A stretch of 64,000 nucleotides of DNA, taken from assembly GCF_963666545.1 (NCBI RefSeq), contig NZ_OY762899.1, positions 2,542,001 to 2,606,000 on the forward strand, written 5' to 3'. Made by a program: the position numbers and the translations under genes. The notes below the pieces were generated by a model that was given only the letters and a program-made list of their open reading frames with translations, did not search any database and was not told the origin of the DNA. Shown here piece after piece: positions 52,514 through 62,831 of the stretch (position 1 is the stretch's first letter; every line of letters begins with the position of its first letter). Source of the stretch: an uncultured Bacteroides sp. (GTDB taxonomy: Bacteria > Bacteroidota > Bacteroidia > Bacteroidales > Bacteroidaceae).

Positions 52514-53773
52514 ATGGCCAAGAAAGAGGAAACAATCAGTTTGATTGATACATTTTCGGAGTTTAAAGAACTCAAAAATATCGATAGAACAACTATGGTG
52601 AGTGTGCTCGAAGAGTCTTTCCGTAGTGTGCTCGCGAAAATGTTTGGCACAGACGAAAATTACGATGTTATTGTAAATCCTGATAAAGGGGATTTTGAGA
52701 TATGGCGTAATCGTGAAGTTGTAGCGGATGAAGATTTGACGAATCCGAATATGCAGATTCCATTGACGGAAGCCCAGAAAATAGATGCTTCGTTTGAAGT
52801 TGGTGAGGAGGTGACCGATGAAGTCATTTTCGCCAAGTTTGGACGTCGTGCTATCTTAAATCTTCGCCAAACATTGGCCTCAAAAATTCTTGAGCTTGAG
52901 AAGGATAGTCTTTACAATAAATATATAGATCAAGTAGGCACCATTATCAATGCGGAAGTATACCAGATTTGGAAGAAAGAAATTTTGCTACTTGACGACG
53001 AAGGGAATGAATTATTGTTGCCTAAAACAGAGCAAATACCTAGCGACTTTTATCGTAAGGGGGAGACAGCACGTGCTGTTGTAGCTCGTGTAGATAATAA
53101 AAACAACAATCCTAAAATTATTCTTTCACGCACGTCTCCCGTATTTCTTCAACGCTTGTTTGAGATGGAAGTGCCTGAAATAAATGATGGATTGATTACA
53201 ATTAAAAAAATAGCTCGCATACCAGGTGAACGTGCGAAGATCGCTGTGGAATCTTATGATGACAGAATTGATCCCGTGGGAGCTTGTGTAGGAGTAAAGG
53301 GTAGCCGTATACACGGCATTGTACGTGAATTGCGGAATGAAAATATTGATGTGATCAATTACACTTCGAATCTTTCATTGTTTATTCAACGTTCTCTCAG
53401 CCCGGCAAAGGTCTCTTCCATCAGATTGAATGAGGAAGAACGTAGAGCGGAAGTTTTCCTTAAACCGGAAGAAGTCTCGCTAGCTATTGGAAAAGGTGGT
53501 TTGAATATCAAACTGGCCAGTATGTTGACCGAGTACACTATAGATGTATTCCGTGAATTGGATGAAACCACGCAGGATGAAGATATCTATCTGGATGAAT
53601 TCAGCGATGAAATTGATGGATGGGTAATTGATGCTATTAAGAGCATCGGCATTGATACGGCAAAGGCTGTATTGAGTGCTCCTCGTGAGATGTTGATTGA
53701 AAAAACGGATCTGGAAGAAGAAACAGTGGACGAGGTGTTGCGTATTTTGAAATCGGAGTTTGAAGAAAATTAA
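52514..53773 (+). CDS. nusA: Transcription termination/antitermination factor NusA
   Basis: A 419-residue RNA polymerase-binding factor. N-terminal domain (residues 1-125), S1 domain (around 130-200), then KH domains with VGACVGVKGSRIHGIVREL and IGKGGLNIKLASML. It lacks the long acidic repeats of E. coli NusA, ending with a short helical region (KSIGIDTAKAVLS). Middle gene of the operon. Confidence 0.95.
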   Translation: MAKKEETISLIDTFSEFKELKNIDRTTMVSVLEESFRSVLAKMFGTDENYDVIVNPDKGDFEIWRNREVVADEDLTNPNMQIPLTEAQKIDASFEVGEEVTDEVIFAKFGRRAILNLRQTLASKILELEKDSLYNKYIDQVGTIINAEVYQIWKKEILLLDDEGNELLLPKTEQIPSDFYRKGETARAVVARVDNKNNNPKIILSRTSPVFLQRLFEMEVPEINDGLITIKKIARIPGERAKIAVESYDDRIDPVGACVGVKGSRIHGIVRELRNENIDVINYTSNLSLFIQRSLSPAKVSSIRLNEEERRAEVFLKPEEVSLAIGKGGLNIKLASMLTEYTIDVFRELDETTQDEDIYLDEFSDEIDGWVIDAIKSIGIDTAKAVLSAPREMLIEKTDLEEETVDEVLRILKSEFEEN

Positions 53774-53816
53774 TATTTAATAGCTAGGTCACTTCATTCT
53801 TCATTTAATTTAAACT

Positions 53817-56800
53817 ATGACGATAAGGTTAAGCAAAGTTACAAGAGATTTGAATGTGGGAATCACGACGGTTGTTGAGTTCTTGCAAAAGAAAGGGTAT
53901 TCTATTGAGGCAAGCCCTAATGCGAAAATTACCGAGGAACAATATGGTATGCTCGTGAAAGCGTTCAGCACAGATAAGAACTTGAGGATAGAGTCTGAAC
54001 GTTTCATTCAGGAACGTCAGAATAAAGACCGCACTAAAACTGCGGTTACTATTGATGGTTATGAAAAAGCTGAGCCGGAAAAGCCCAAAGTGGATGATGT
54101 TATTAAAACTGTCGTTCCTGAAGACGTTCGCCCGAAGTTTAAGCCTGTCGGAAAGATAGATCTGGACAATCTGCGCCGAAGAAAAGTAGAAAAGGAACCA
54201 GAAGTAGAAAAACAACCAGTGGTTGAATCTGAACCTATCAAGGTCCAAGAAGTGCAAACAGTGGAAGAGGTAGCAAAGCCTGTTACTCCAATAATAGAAA
54301 AAGATTTAGCTGAAAAGGAAGAACCTGCTAAGACACTGGTTCCGGCTGAACCTGAAATAGTGAAAGAAGTTTCTCCGGTCATTGAAAAAATACCGGAAGT
54401 GACTTCAGTGCCGGTCATAGAAGAAAAGTTAGAAGAAAAAATGGAAGCAACTCCTGAACCTGAGTTATCTTTACCGAATGGTGATGATGATGTTTTCAAA
54501 ATCAGACCTACAGAATTTGTCTCAAAAATTAATGTCATAGGTCAAATTGATCTTGCTGCATTGAATCAAACGACTCGTCCCAAAAAGAAGTCTAAAGAAG
54601 AAAAACGCAGAGAGCGTGAAGATAAGGACAAAGTTCGTCAGGATCAGAAAAAACAGATGAAAGAGGCTATCATCAAAGAAATTCGTAAAGAAGAGCCTCC
54701 TAAGCCAACGAAAATTGTGCCAAAAGAAACTTTTGATGCTGCAGCTAAGAAAAAACGTAATCGCATTAATAAGGAAAAGGTCGATATTAATAATGTGACA
54801 TCTAACTTTGCACGTCCTGTTCCCAATAGTGAGAAAAGTGTAAAGACGCCTAGCCAACATCAACATCCAAATGGAAATGGTCAGGGGCAAGCAAATAAAA
54901 GTAAGCTTAGCATTAATAGCAAAGATCGCTTTAAGAAGCCTGTAATCAAACAGGAAGTAAAAGAAGAGGATGTTGCTAAGCAGGTAAAGGAAACCTTGGC
55001 TCGTTTGACGACTAAGGGTAAAAATAAAACTTCAAAATACCGTAAAGAGAAACGAGAAACTGCTTTCAATAGACAGCAAGAACTTGACGATCAAGAAATG
55101 GCTGAAAGCCGCATACTGAAGTTGACCGAGTTCGTGACGGCTAATGAACTTGCTAGTATGATGGACATTTCCGTTAATCAAGTGATCGGTACGTGTATGA
55201 GTATTGGTATGATGGTGTCTATTAATCAGCGTTTGGACGCCGAAACCATTAATCTTGTAGCCGAAGAATTTGGCTATAAAACAGAGTATGTAAGTGCGGA
55301 AGTGTCGCAAGCGATAGTTGAGGAAGAAGATGCTCCTGAAGAATTAGAACATCGTGCACCAATTGTTACAGTGATGGGACACGTTGACCATGGTAAAACT
55401 TCGCTGCTTGACTATATTCGTAAGGCAAATGTTATTGCCGGTGAAGCTGGTGGAATCACTCAGCATATTGGCGCATATAATGTGAAACAGGAAGATGGGC
55501 GTAGAATAACTTTCCTTGATACTCCTGGCCACGAAGCCTTTACCGCTATGCGTGCTCGTGGTGCTAAAGTAACAGATATCGCTATTATTATTGTTGCGGC
55601 TGACGACAATGTGATGCCTCAAACCAAAGAAGCCATTAACCATGCTATGGCTGCTGGAGTTCCTATTGTATTTGCTATTAATAAAATAGATAAGTCAGGG
55701 GCTAATCCAGATAGAATAAAAGAAGAATTAGCTGGAATGAATTTCCTTGTAGAAGAATGGGGAGGTAAATACCAGTCACAAGATATTTCGGCCAAGAAAG
55801 GCTTGGGTGTGAAAGAATTAATGGAGAAAGTTTTGCTCGAAGCTGAGATGCTTGACTTGAAAGCAAATCCGAATCGCCGTGGAATGGGGTCTGTCATTGA
55901 GTCCACTTTGGACAAAGGTAGAGGCTATGTAGCAACAGTCTTAGTGTCTAATGGTACGCTCAAAATGGGTGACATCGTTTTGGCTGGAACGAATTTCGGA
56001 CGTGTTAAGGCTATGTTTAATGAGCGTAACCAGCGTATTAAGGAGGCAGGACCTTCTGAACCTGTATTAATTCTGGGACTGAATGGTGCACCTACTGCAG
56101 GCGATACTTTCCACGTTATTGAAACGGAGCAGGAAGCTCGTGAAATAGCAAATAAGCGTGAACAATTGCAACGTGAACAAGGATTACGTACTCAGAAGAT
56201 ACTTACACTTGATGAACTTGGACGTCGTATTGCTCTTGGTAACTTTAAGGAACTAAACATCATTGTGAAGGGTGATGTGGATGGATCTATTGAAGCCTTA
56301 AGCGACTCGTTGATTAAGCTTTCTACAGAACAGATACAAGTGAATGTTATTCACAAGGCAGTGGGACAGATATCCGAATCGGATGTAACGCTGGCTGCTG
56401 CTTCAGATGCAATCATCATAGGATTCCAGGTTCGTCCTTCGGCTTCAGCTCGTAAGTTTGCTGAACAAGAAGGAGTCGATGTTCGAATGTACTCTATTAT
56501 TTATGATGCTATTGAGGAGGTTAAGGCAGCTATGGAAGGTATGCTTGCTCCAGTAGTGAAAGAGGTTGTCACTGCCTCTATTGAGGTTCGTGAGGTCTTC
56601 CACATAACAAAAGTGGGTACTGTGGCTGGTGCTATGGTTAAAGAAGGAAAGGCAAAACGTTCTGATAAAGCTCGTCTTGTAAGAGATGGTATTGTAATCT
56701 ATTCTGGCGGTATCAATGCACTGAAACGCTTTAAAGATGATGTGAAAGAAGTTGCGGTGAATTATGAATGTGGTATTAGTCTGGTTAATTTCAACGACTT

Positions 56801-56858
56801 GAGGATTGGTGATTTCATCGAAACGTACGAAGAAATAGAAGTGAAGCAAACATTATAA
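53817..56858 (+). CDS. infB: Translation initiation factor IF-2
   Basis: A 1013-residue GTPase that brings initiator tRNA to the 30S subunit. Residues 1-50 are the IF2_N-like start ([19 protein letters not shown]). A long Pro/Glu/Lys/Val-rich linker follows to about 430, then IF2 N-domain 2. The G domain begins near 520: [14 protein letters not shown] (G1), [11 protein letters not shown] (G3) and [10 protein letters not shown] (G4). The C-terminal domains II-IV follow. The stop is followed by a 16-bp hairpin terminator. Confidence 0.96.
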   Translation: MTIRLSKVTRDLNVGITTVVEFLQKKGYSIEASPNAKITEEQYGMLVKAFSTDKNLRIESERFIQERQNKDRTKTAVTIDGYEKAEPEKPKVDDVIKTVVPEDVRPKFKPVGKIDLDNLRRRKVEKEPEVEKQPVVESEPIKVQEVQTVEEVAKPVTPIIEKDLAEKEEPAKTLVPAEPEIVKEVSPVIEKIPEVTSVPVIEEKLEEKMEATPEPELSLPNGDDDVFKIRPTEFVSKINVIGQIDLAALNQTTRPKKKSKEEKRREREDKDKVRQDQKKQMKEAIIKEIRKEEPPKPTKIVPKETFDAAAKKKRNRINKEKVDINNVTSNFARPVPNSEKSVKTPSQHQHPNGNGQGQANKSKLSINSKDRFKKPVIKQEVKEEDVAKQVKETLARLTTKGKNKTSKYRKEKRETAFNRQQELDDQEMAESRILKLTEFVTANELASMMDISVNQVIGTCMSIGMMVSINQRLDAETINLVAEEFGYKTEYVSAEVSQAIVEEEDAPEELEHRAPIVTVMGHVDHGKTSLLDYIRKANVIAGEAGGITQHIGAYNVKQEDGRRITFLDTPGHEAFTAMRARGAKVTDIAIIIVAADDNVMPQTKEAINHAMAAGVPIVFAINKIDKSGANPDRIKEELAGMNFLVEEWGGKYQSQDISAKKGLGVKELMEKVLLEAEMLDLKANPNRRGMGSVIESTLDKGRGYVATVLVSNGTLKMGDIVLAGTNFGRVKAMFNERNQRIKEAGPSEPVLILGLNGAPTAGDTFHVIETEQEAREIANKREQLQREQGLRTQKILTLDELGRRIALGNFKELNIIVKGDVDGSIEALSDSLIKLSTEQIQVNVIHKAVGQISESDVTLAAASDAIIIGFQVRPSASARKFAEQEGVDVRMYSIIYDAIEEVKAAMEGMLAPVVKEVVTASIEVREVFHITKVGTVAGAMVKEGKAKRSDKARLVRDGIVIYSGGINALKRFKDDVKEVAVNYECGISLVNFNDLRIGDFIETYEEIEVKQTL

Positions 56859-56879
56859 ATGCAATAGCACGAATGTGCT

Positions 56880-56960
56880 AATGTGCCAATATGCTGAACG
56901 CCAACAATGTTGTATCTTTTGTTGGCTCACTTCAATGAGCATATTGGCACATTTTTTTAT
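56880..56960 (+). terminator. Long-stem terminator between infB and cvpA
   Basis: AATGTGCCAATATGCT (56880-56895) pairs perfectly with AGCATATTGGCACATT (56938-56953), a 16-bp stem. An inner 8-bp stem GCCAACAA / TTGTTGGC lies in its loop. A run of 7 T follows from 56952. It should end the rimP-nusA-infB transcript or let only part of it run on to cvpA. Confidence 0.8.
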
Positions 56961-56988
56961 GGAAGATTTTGCAAGAGTAATATGTGTG

Positions 56989-57492
56989 ATGACAATAATA
57001 GATAGTATAATTCTCATAGTAATAGCTCTTGGAGCATTCTTGGGTTTCATGAAAGGCTTTGTGAAACAATTGGCTTCCATATTGGGGCTTATTGTTGGTT
57101 TACTAGCTGCAAAAACATTGTATGCTTCATTGGCAGAGAAAATTTGTCCGACTTTAACTGAATCCATGACTTTAGCTCAGATTATGGCTTTTCTTGCAAT
57201 CTGGATTGTTGTCCCTCTATTATTTGGAGCGGTTGCTATTTTGGTTACCAAGACGATGGAGGCTATATCGCTAGGCTGGCTTAATCAATTGCTGGGAGCG
57301 GGATTGGGCGCTTTGAAATATTTGCTTATCGTAGCTCTCCTTATAGGCGTAATTGAGTTTATTGATACAGGGAATCACATGATAAGCCAAACAAAGAAGA
57401 CTAAATCAGTGTTATATTATCCCATGAGGGATGTTGCGGGACTCTTTTTCCCCGCAGCAAAAGAAGTTTCACAACAATATATTTTCAAATAG
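56989..57492 (+). CDS. CvpA-family membrane protein
   Basis: A 167-residue inner-membrane protein with four hydrophobic helices. The first is [20 protein letters not shown] with the family's F-KG-F-KQL, followed by [37 protein letters not shown] and [15 protein letters not shown]. The family is linked to colicin V production and to surface/stress functions; the molecular role is unclear. ATG at 56989 (MTIIDS) is chosen over in-frame starts at 56875 and 56959. It ends 4 bp before sufB. Confidence 0.82.
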   Translation: MTIIDSIILIVIALGAFLGFMKGFVKQLASILGLIVGLLAAKTLYASLAEKICPTLTESMTLAQIMAFLAIWIVVPLLFGAVAILVTKTMEAISLGWLNQLLGAGLGALKYLLIVALLIGVIEFIDTGNHMISQTKKTKSVLYYPMRDVAGLFFPAAKEVSQQYIFK

Positions 57493-57496
57493 AATT

Positions 57497-58951
57497 ATGC
57501 AACAAGAAGAACCTAATAAATATGTAAAAGAGCTCACTCAAGAGAAGTATAAGTATGGCTTCACGACGGATGTGGAAACGGACGTCATTGAGAAGGGACT
57601 TAACGAAGATATTGTTCGTCTTATCTCATTCAAGAAAGATGAACCTGAATGGATGCTTGAATTTCGATTAAAAGCTTACCGCCATTGGCTAACGTTGGAA
57701 ATGCCCACATGGGCTCACTTACGTATACCTGAGATTGATTATCAGGCTATATCCTATTATGCCGATCCTACTAAAAAGAAGGAAGGACCTAAAAGTTTGG
57801 ATGAAGTAGATCCTGAGTTGATCAAGACATTCAATAAATTGGGTATTTCTTTGGAGGAGCAGATGATTTTAAGCGGTATGGCTGTTGATGCGGTGATGGA
57901 TTCTGTCTCAGTTAAGACTACTTTCAAAGAGAGCCTGATGGAAAAGGGTATTATTTTCTGCTCGTTTAGCGAAGCAGTGCGCGAGCATCCCGATTTAGTA
58001 AAGAAATATATGGGTTCGGTAGTAGGGTATCGCGATAACTTTTTTGCGGCTCTCAATTCTGCCGTTTTCTCGGATGGTTCTTTTGTATATATACCCAAAG
58101 GAGTGCGTTGCCCAATGGAACTTTCCACTTATTTTCGTATAAATGCAATTAATACGGGGCAATTCGAGCGGACACTTATTGTGGCTGATGATGATTCATA
58201 CGTATCATACCTTGAGGGTTGTACCGCTCCTATGCGTGACGAGAATCAGCTGCATGCTGCTATCGTTGAAATTATAGTGCATGATAGAGCCGAAGTGAAA
58301 TATAGTACTGTTCAAAATTGGTATCCGGGTGATGCACAAGGCAAAGGAGGGGTTTATAACTTTGTTACCAAGCGGGGAAATTGTAAAGGTGTAGCTAGCA
58401 AACTTTCGTGGACTCAAGTAGAAACAGGAAGTGCTATCACGTGGAAGTATCCATCTTGTATACTAACAGGAGATAATTCTACTGCAGAGTTTTACAGTGT
58501 GGCGGTAACCAACCATTACCAACAAGCCGACACGGGTACAAAGATGATTCATCTTGGACGCAATACGCGTAGTACTATTGTTAGCAAAGGCATTTCTGCG
58601 GGTAAGAGTGAAAATTCTTATCGGGGTTTGGTGCGTGTAGCTGAAAAGGCTGAAGGTAGCCGGAACTATAGTCAATGCGATTCTTTGCTGTTGGGTGATA
58701 AGTGCGGTGCACATACTTTCCCTTATATGGATATACGCAACGAAACGGCAGTTGTGGAACATGAAGCCACAACAAGTAAGATCAATGAAGATCAGATATT
58801 TTATTGTAATCAGCGCGGCATTTCGACTGAAGATGCTATTGGCTTGATCGTGAACGGCTATGCTAAAGAGGTTTTGAATAAACTTCCCATGGAATTTGCT
58901 GTTGAAGCACAGAAGCTATTATCCATCTCTTTGGAAGGAAGCGTAGGATAA
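57497..58951 (+). CDS. sufB: Fe-S cluster assembly protein SufB
   Basis: A 484-residue scaffold subunit of SufBC2D for Fe-S cluster assembly. Recognisable are [49 protein letters not shown] and [20 protein letters not shown], with a beta-helix core and conserved Cys. ATG at 57497 starts the known MQQEEPNKY form; an ATG at 57431 lies inside cvpA. First gene of sufBCDS. Confidence 0.95.
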   Translation: MQQEEPNKYVKELTQEKYKYGFTTDVETDVIEKGLNEDIVRLISFKKDEPEWMLEFRLKAYRHWLTLEMPTWAHLRIPEIDYQAISYYADPTKKKEGPKSLDEVDPELIKTFNKLGISLEEQMILSGMAVDAVMDSVSVKTTFKESLMEKGIIFCSFSEAVREHPDLVKKYMGSVVGYRDNFFAALNSAVFSDGSFVYIPKGVRCPMELSTYFRINAINTGQFERTLIVADDDSYVSYLEGCTAPMRDENQLHAAIVEIIVHDRAEVKYSTVQNWYPGDAQGKGGVYNFVTKRGNCKGVASKLSWTQVETGSAITWKYPSCILTGDNSTAEFYSVAVTNHYQQADTGTKMIHLGRNTRSTIVSKGISAGKSENSYRGLVRVAEKAEGSRNYSQCDSLLLGDKCGAHTFPYMDIRNETAVVEHEATTSKINEDQIFYCNQRGISTEDAIGLIVNGYAKEVLNKLPMEFAVEAQKLLSISLEGSVG

Positions 58952-58990
58952 ATTCATTTTTTAAATAGTAATAAGTTAAATCGTATATAG

Positions 58991-59743
58991 ATGTTAGAAA
59001 TAAAAGATTTGCATGCCGCCATCAACGGCAAAGAGATATTGAGGGGTATCAATCTTTCTGTGAAGCCTGGCGAGATACATGCTATTATGGGACCGAATGG
59101 TTCAGGGAAGAGTACTTTGAGCAGTGTGCTTGTAGGTAATCCTGTCTTTGAAGTGACCAAAGGTAGTGTTACTTTTTGTGGTAAAGACTTGCTAGAACTT
59201 AGTGCCGAAGATCGTAGTCATGAAGGAATTTTTCTTTCCTTTCAATATCCGGTAGAGATTCCGGGTGTTAGCATGGTCAACTTTATGCGTGCCGCTGTTA
59301 ATGAGCAAAGGAAATACAGAGGGCTTCCGCCTATTTCAGCTAGTGAATTTCTTAAATTGATGCGTGAAAAGCGTGCAGTTGTGGAGCTAGATAATAAATT
59401 GGCCAATCGCAGTGTGAACGAAGGTTTTAGTGGTGGAGAAAAGAAACGTAACGAGATATTTCAGATGGCTATGCTCGAACCTAAATTGAGCATTCTTGAC
59501 GAAACTGATTCCGGCTTGGATATTGATGCTTTGCGCATCGTAGCTGAGGGTGTGAATAAATTGAAATCTCCCGATAATAGTTGTATTGTGATTACTCACT
59601 ATCAACGTCTGTTGGATTATATTAAGCCGGATGTTGTACATGTTCTTTATGATGGTCGCATTGTTAAAACAGCAGGTCCAGAATTGGCCTTAGAACTCGA
59701 AGAAAAGGGTTATGATTGGATAAAGAAGGAGATAGGAGAATAA
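58991..59743 (+). CDS. sufC: Fe-S cluster assembly ATPase SufC
   Basis: A 250-residue ABC-type ATPase without membrane domain. Walker [10 protein letters not shown], signature [10 protein letters not shown], Walker [16 protein letters not shown] and the H-loop [13 protein letters not shown] are all present. It drives the SufBCD complex. It is followed 2 bases later by sufD. Confidence 0.96.
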   Translation: MLEIKDLHAAINGKEILRGINLSVKPGEIHAIMGPNGSGKSTLSSVLVGNPVFEVTKGSVTFCGKDLLELSAEDRSHEGIFLSFQYPVEIPGVSMVNFMRAAVNEQRKYRGLPPISASEFLKLMREKRAVVELDNKLANRSVNEGFSGGEKKRNEIFQMAMLEPKLSILDETDSGLDIDALRIVAEGVNKLKSPDNSCIVITHYQRLLDYIKPDVVHVLYDGRIVKTAGPELALELEEKGYDWIKKEIGE

Positions 59744-59745
59744 TT

Positions 59746-61089
59746 ATGAATGTAGAACAGCAATATATAGATCTCTATGCACAGTGTGAAGCAATGATTT
59801 GCACTCATAGCTCAGAGACACTAAACTCTGCCAGAGCAAAAGCTTTTGCCGATTTTAAGCGGTTGGGCTTTCCTACAAAGAAGCAGGAAGACTATAAATA
59901 TACTGATATTAGCAAATGTTTTGTTCCTGATTACGGACTGAACTTGAATCGTCTACCTATACCTGTAGATCCCTATGAGGTGTTTAAATGTGATGTGCCC
60001 AATATGAGTACATCCTTGTTTTTTGTGGTGAATGACTCTTTTTACAAGAAAGCTTTGCCCAAATCTCATTTGCCCGAGGGGGTGATTTTTGGTAGTTTAA
60101 AAGATGTATCGGAAGAGCGACCGGAATTGATAGCAAAGTACTATGGTCAGTTGGCTGACACATCAAAAGATGGGGTGACAGCTTTCAATACTACTTTTGT
60201 TCAAGATGGTGTAGTACTTTATGTTCCAAAAAATGTAGTGGTAGAAAAACCTATCCAGTTAGTGAATATCCTGCGTGGAGACGTTAATTTCATGATGAAT
60301 CGCCGGATACTGATTATCCTTGAAGAAGGTGCCCAAGCACGTTTGTTAATATGCGATCATGCGATGGATCATGTGAACTTTCTTGCTACGCAGGTTGTGG
60401 AAATTTATGCTGGCGAGAACACGGTGTTTGATATGTATGAACTGGAGGAGACACATACAAGTACTGTTCGCCTTAGCAATATATATGCAAAGCAAGAGGC
60501 AAGTAGCCATCTTCTGCTAAATAATATGACTCTTCATAACGGTATTACACGCAATACGACCGAAGTGACCTTGGCGGGTCCCAGTGCTGAAACTCATCTT
60601 TATGGAATGGCTATAGCAGATAAGAATCAGCATGTGGACAACCATACGTTTATTGATCATGCTGTACCCGATTGCGAAAGCAAGGAACTTTTTAAATATG
60701 TACTTGACGATCATGCTGTGGGAGCTTTTGCCGGAATTGTACTCGTTCGTCCGGGAGCGCAACACACGAATGCGCAACAAACTAATCGTAATCTTTGTGT
60801 CACTCGTGACGCACGCATGTACACACAACCTCAACTAGAGATTTATGCTGATGACGTTAAGTGTAGCCATGGAGCTACGATCGGTCAGTTGGATGAAAAT
60901 GCATTGTTCTATATGCGTGCTAGAGGTATCTCAGCGAAAGAAGCTCGTCTATTGTTGATGTTTGCTTTCGTCAATGAAGTGATAGATACCATCCGTCTGG
61001 ATGCATTGAAAGACAGATTGCACTTGTTGGTGGAAAAAAGATTTCGTGGCGAGTTGAATAAATGTCAGGGCTGTGCTATTTGTAAGTAA
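59746..61089 (+). CDS. sufD: Fe-S cluster assembly protein SufD
   Basis: A 447-residue paralogue of SufB in SufBC2D. The N-terminal helical part (RAKAFADFKRLGFPTKKQED, including the PTKKQEDYKYT motif) is followed by the beta-helix core, with DHAVGAFAGIVLVRPGAQHT and KCSHGATIGQLDENALFYM before the C-terminal helices. ATG at 59746 (MNVEQQY) follows the sufC stop; an ATG at 59716 overlaps sufC and is less likely. Confidence 0.94.
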   Translation: MNVEQQYIDLYAQCEAMICTHSSETLNSARAKAFADFKRLGFPTKKQEDYKYTDISKCFVPDYGLNLNRLPIPVDPYEVFKCDVPNMSTSLFFVVNDSFYKKALPKSHLPEGVIFGSLKDVSEERPELIAKYYGQLADTSKDGVTAFNTTFVQDGVVLYVPKNVVVEKPIQLVNILRGDVNFMMNRRILIILEEGAQARLLICDHAMDHVNFLATQVVEIYAGENTVFDMYELEETHTSTVRLSNIYAKQEASSHLLLNNMTLHNGITRNTTEVTLAGPSAETHLYGMAIADKNQHVDNHTFIDHAVPDCESKELFKYVLDDHAVGAFAGIVLVRPGAQHTNAQQTNRNLCVTRDARMYTQPQLEIYADDVKCSHGATIGQLDENALFYMRARGISAKEARLLLMFAFVNEVIDTIRLDALKDRLHLLVEKRFRGELNKCQGCAICK

Positions 61090-61100
61090 TCAGAATAAAC

Positions 61101-62315
61101 ATGATGGATATAACTAAAATCAGGGCTGACTTCCCGATACTTTCGAGGGAGATATACGGAAAGCCTTTAGTCTATTTTGATAATGGAGCAACTACACAGA
61201 AACCTCGTTGCGTGGTCGATGCTATTGTTGAAGAATACTATTCCGTGAATGCTAATGTTCATCGTGGTGTACACTTCTTGTCACAACAAGCCACCGAATT
61301 ACACGAAGGTTCCCGTGAAACCGTTCGTCAGTTTATTAATGCCCGTAGTACGAGTGAGGTTATCTTCACTCGTGGTACTACGGAAGCTATTAATCTGGTT
61401 GCTTTCTGTTTTGGCGAAGAGTTTATGAGTGAAGACGATGAAGTGATCATTTCTACAATGGAGCATCATAGTAATATTGTTCCTTGGCAATTGTTGGCTG
61501 CCCGCAAGGGAATCAGTATCAAGGTGATTCCTATGAGTGATAAGGGTGAATTGTTGCTGGATGAATATGAAAAGCTCTTCTCTGAGCGAACGAAGATTGT
61601 GAGCATGGCCCATATTTCTAATGTACTGGGTACAATCAATCCGATAAAGGAGATGATTGAGACTGCTCATACTCATGGAGTGCCCGTGCTTATAGATGGT
61701 GCGCAATCTGTACCTCACATGAAGGTAGATGTGCAGGATTTAGATGCCGATTTCTTTGCTTTTTCGGGCCATAAAGTGTACGGTCCTACAGGCGTGGGGG
61801 TACTTTATGGAAAAGAGGAATGGCTTGACAAGCTGCCGCCTTATCAAGGTGGAGGTGAGATGATTCAAAATGTGAGTTTTGAAAAGACTACTTTTAATGA
61901 GTTACCTTTTAAGTTTGAAGCCGGCACACCCGATTACATTGGAACTACGGGCTTAGCAAAAGCTCTGGACTACATTTCGGCTATTGGTATGGATCAGATA
62001 GCTGCACATGATCAAGAGCTTACAGCCTATGCCATGCAACGTCTCAAAGAAATAGAAGGAATGCGTATTTTTGGAGAGGCAGAACACAAGAGTAGTGTTA
62101 TTTCTTTCTTGGTTGGTAATATTCACCATTTTGACATGGGTACTTTACTCGATCGTTTAGGGATCGCTGTACGTACCGGGCATCATTGTGCAGAACCGTT
62201 AATGCGACGATTGGGCATCGAAGGTACCGTTCGTGCTTCTTTGGCACTCTACAATACAAAGGAGGAAATTGATGGACTGATTGCCGGAATAGAAAGAGTC
62301 AGAAAAATGTTTTAG
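61101..62315 (+). CDS. sufS: Cysteine desulfurase SufS
   Basis: A 404-residue class V aminotransferase-fold enzyme that takes sulfur from cysteine. YFDNGATTQKP, DGAQSVPHM and FSGHKVYGPTGVGVLYG (Schiff-base Lys) are the PLP site, and RTGHHCAEPLMRRLG holds the active-site Cys. The alternative ATG at 61104 would shorten it by one residue. No SufE or SufU is next to it in the window. Confidence 0.95.
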   Translation: MMDITKIRADFPILSREIYGKPLVYFDNGATTQKPRCVVDAIVEEYYSVNANVHRGVHFLSQQATELHEGSRETVRQFINARSTSEVIFTRGTTEAINLVAFCFGEEFMSEDDEVIISTMEHHSNIVPWQLLAARKGISIKVIPMSDKGELLLDEYEKLFSERTKIVSMAHISNVLGTINPIKEMIETAHTHGVPVLIDGAQSVPHMKVDVQDLDADFFAFSGHKVYGPTGVGVLYGKEEWLDKLPPYQGGGEMIQNVSFEKTTFNELPFKFEAGTPDYIGTTGLAKALDYISAIGMDQIAAHDQELTAYAMQRLKEIEGMRIFGEAEHKSSVISFLVGNIHHFDMGTLLDRLGIAVRTGHHCAEPLMRRLGIEGTVRASLALYNTKEEIDGLIAGIERVRKMF

Positions 62316-62379
62316 TACTTGCAATTAAGTGTATACTTGTTGCGTCTAATAGGTCGTAAACTATTAAATAAAAAGAACT

Positions 62380-62700
62380 ATGTTACTAACTACAACTTCA
62401 GTTATCGAAGGAAAACGAATAACCAATTATTATGGCATTGTGTCCGGAGAGACTATTATTGGTGCCAATGTATTTCGTGATATCTTTGCGAGCATTCGCG
62501 ATATTGTGGGTGGACGTTCAGGCTCTTATGAAGAAGTTCTTCGTGAGGCTAAAGAAACAGCACTCAGAGAGATGGAAGAGCAAGCAGCACGTATGGGAGC
62601 TAACGCTGTAATCGGAGTTGATCTTGATTACGAAACAGTAGGTGGCAGTGGCAGTATGCTGATGGTTACTGCCTGCGGAACAGCTGTTTCTATGGAGTAA
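62380..62700 (+). CDS. YbjQ-family protein (UPF0145)
   Basis: A 106-residue protein of the YbjQ/UPF0145 family, a pentameric beta-rich fold of unclear function. [33 protein letters not shown] and [20 protein letters not shown] are the family landmarks. No signal peptide. It is the last plus-strand gene before a strong bidirectional hairpin. Confidence 0.9.
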   Translation: MLLTTTSVIEGKRITNYYGIVSGETIIGANVFRDIFASIRDIVGGRSGSYEEVLREAKETALREMEEQAARMGANAVIGVDLDYETVGGSGSMLMVTACGTAVSME

Positions 62701-62728
62701 CTCAATAGTTTAAAGAAGTAGGTTACTA

Positions 62729-62772
62729 ATGACTTCTGTAGATAAAAAATATTTTTAATCTACAGAAGTCAT
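62729..62772. terminator. Bidirectional intrinsic terminator
   Basis: ATGACTTCTGTAGAT (62729-62743) pairs with ATCTACAGAAGTCAT (62758-62772), a 15-bp stem with an A/T-rich inner part that can extend it. It serves both ybjQ and the convergent peptidase gene. Confidence 0.75.
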
Positions 62773-62831
62773 CTTTGTTTCTGCTCTTCTCTTCTTGAGA
62801 TTTTCTTGTAAAGAGAAGACTTCGCAGAGTC

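Noticed and set aside
54059-54538. Open frame of 159 codons on the minus strand within infB
   Set aside because: It is a Ser/Thr-rich mirror of the low-complexity Glu/Lys linker of IF-2; no family features.
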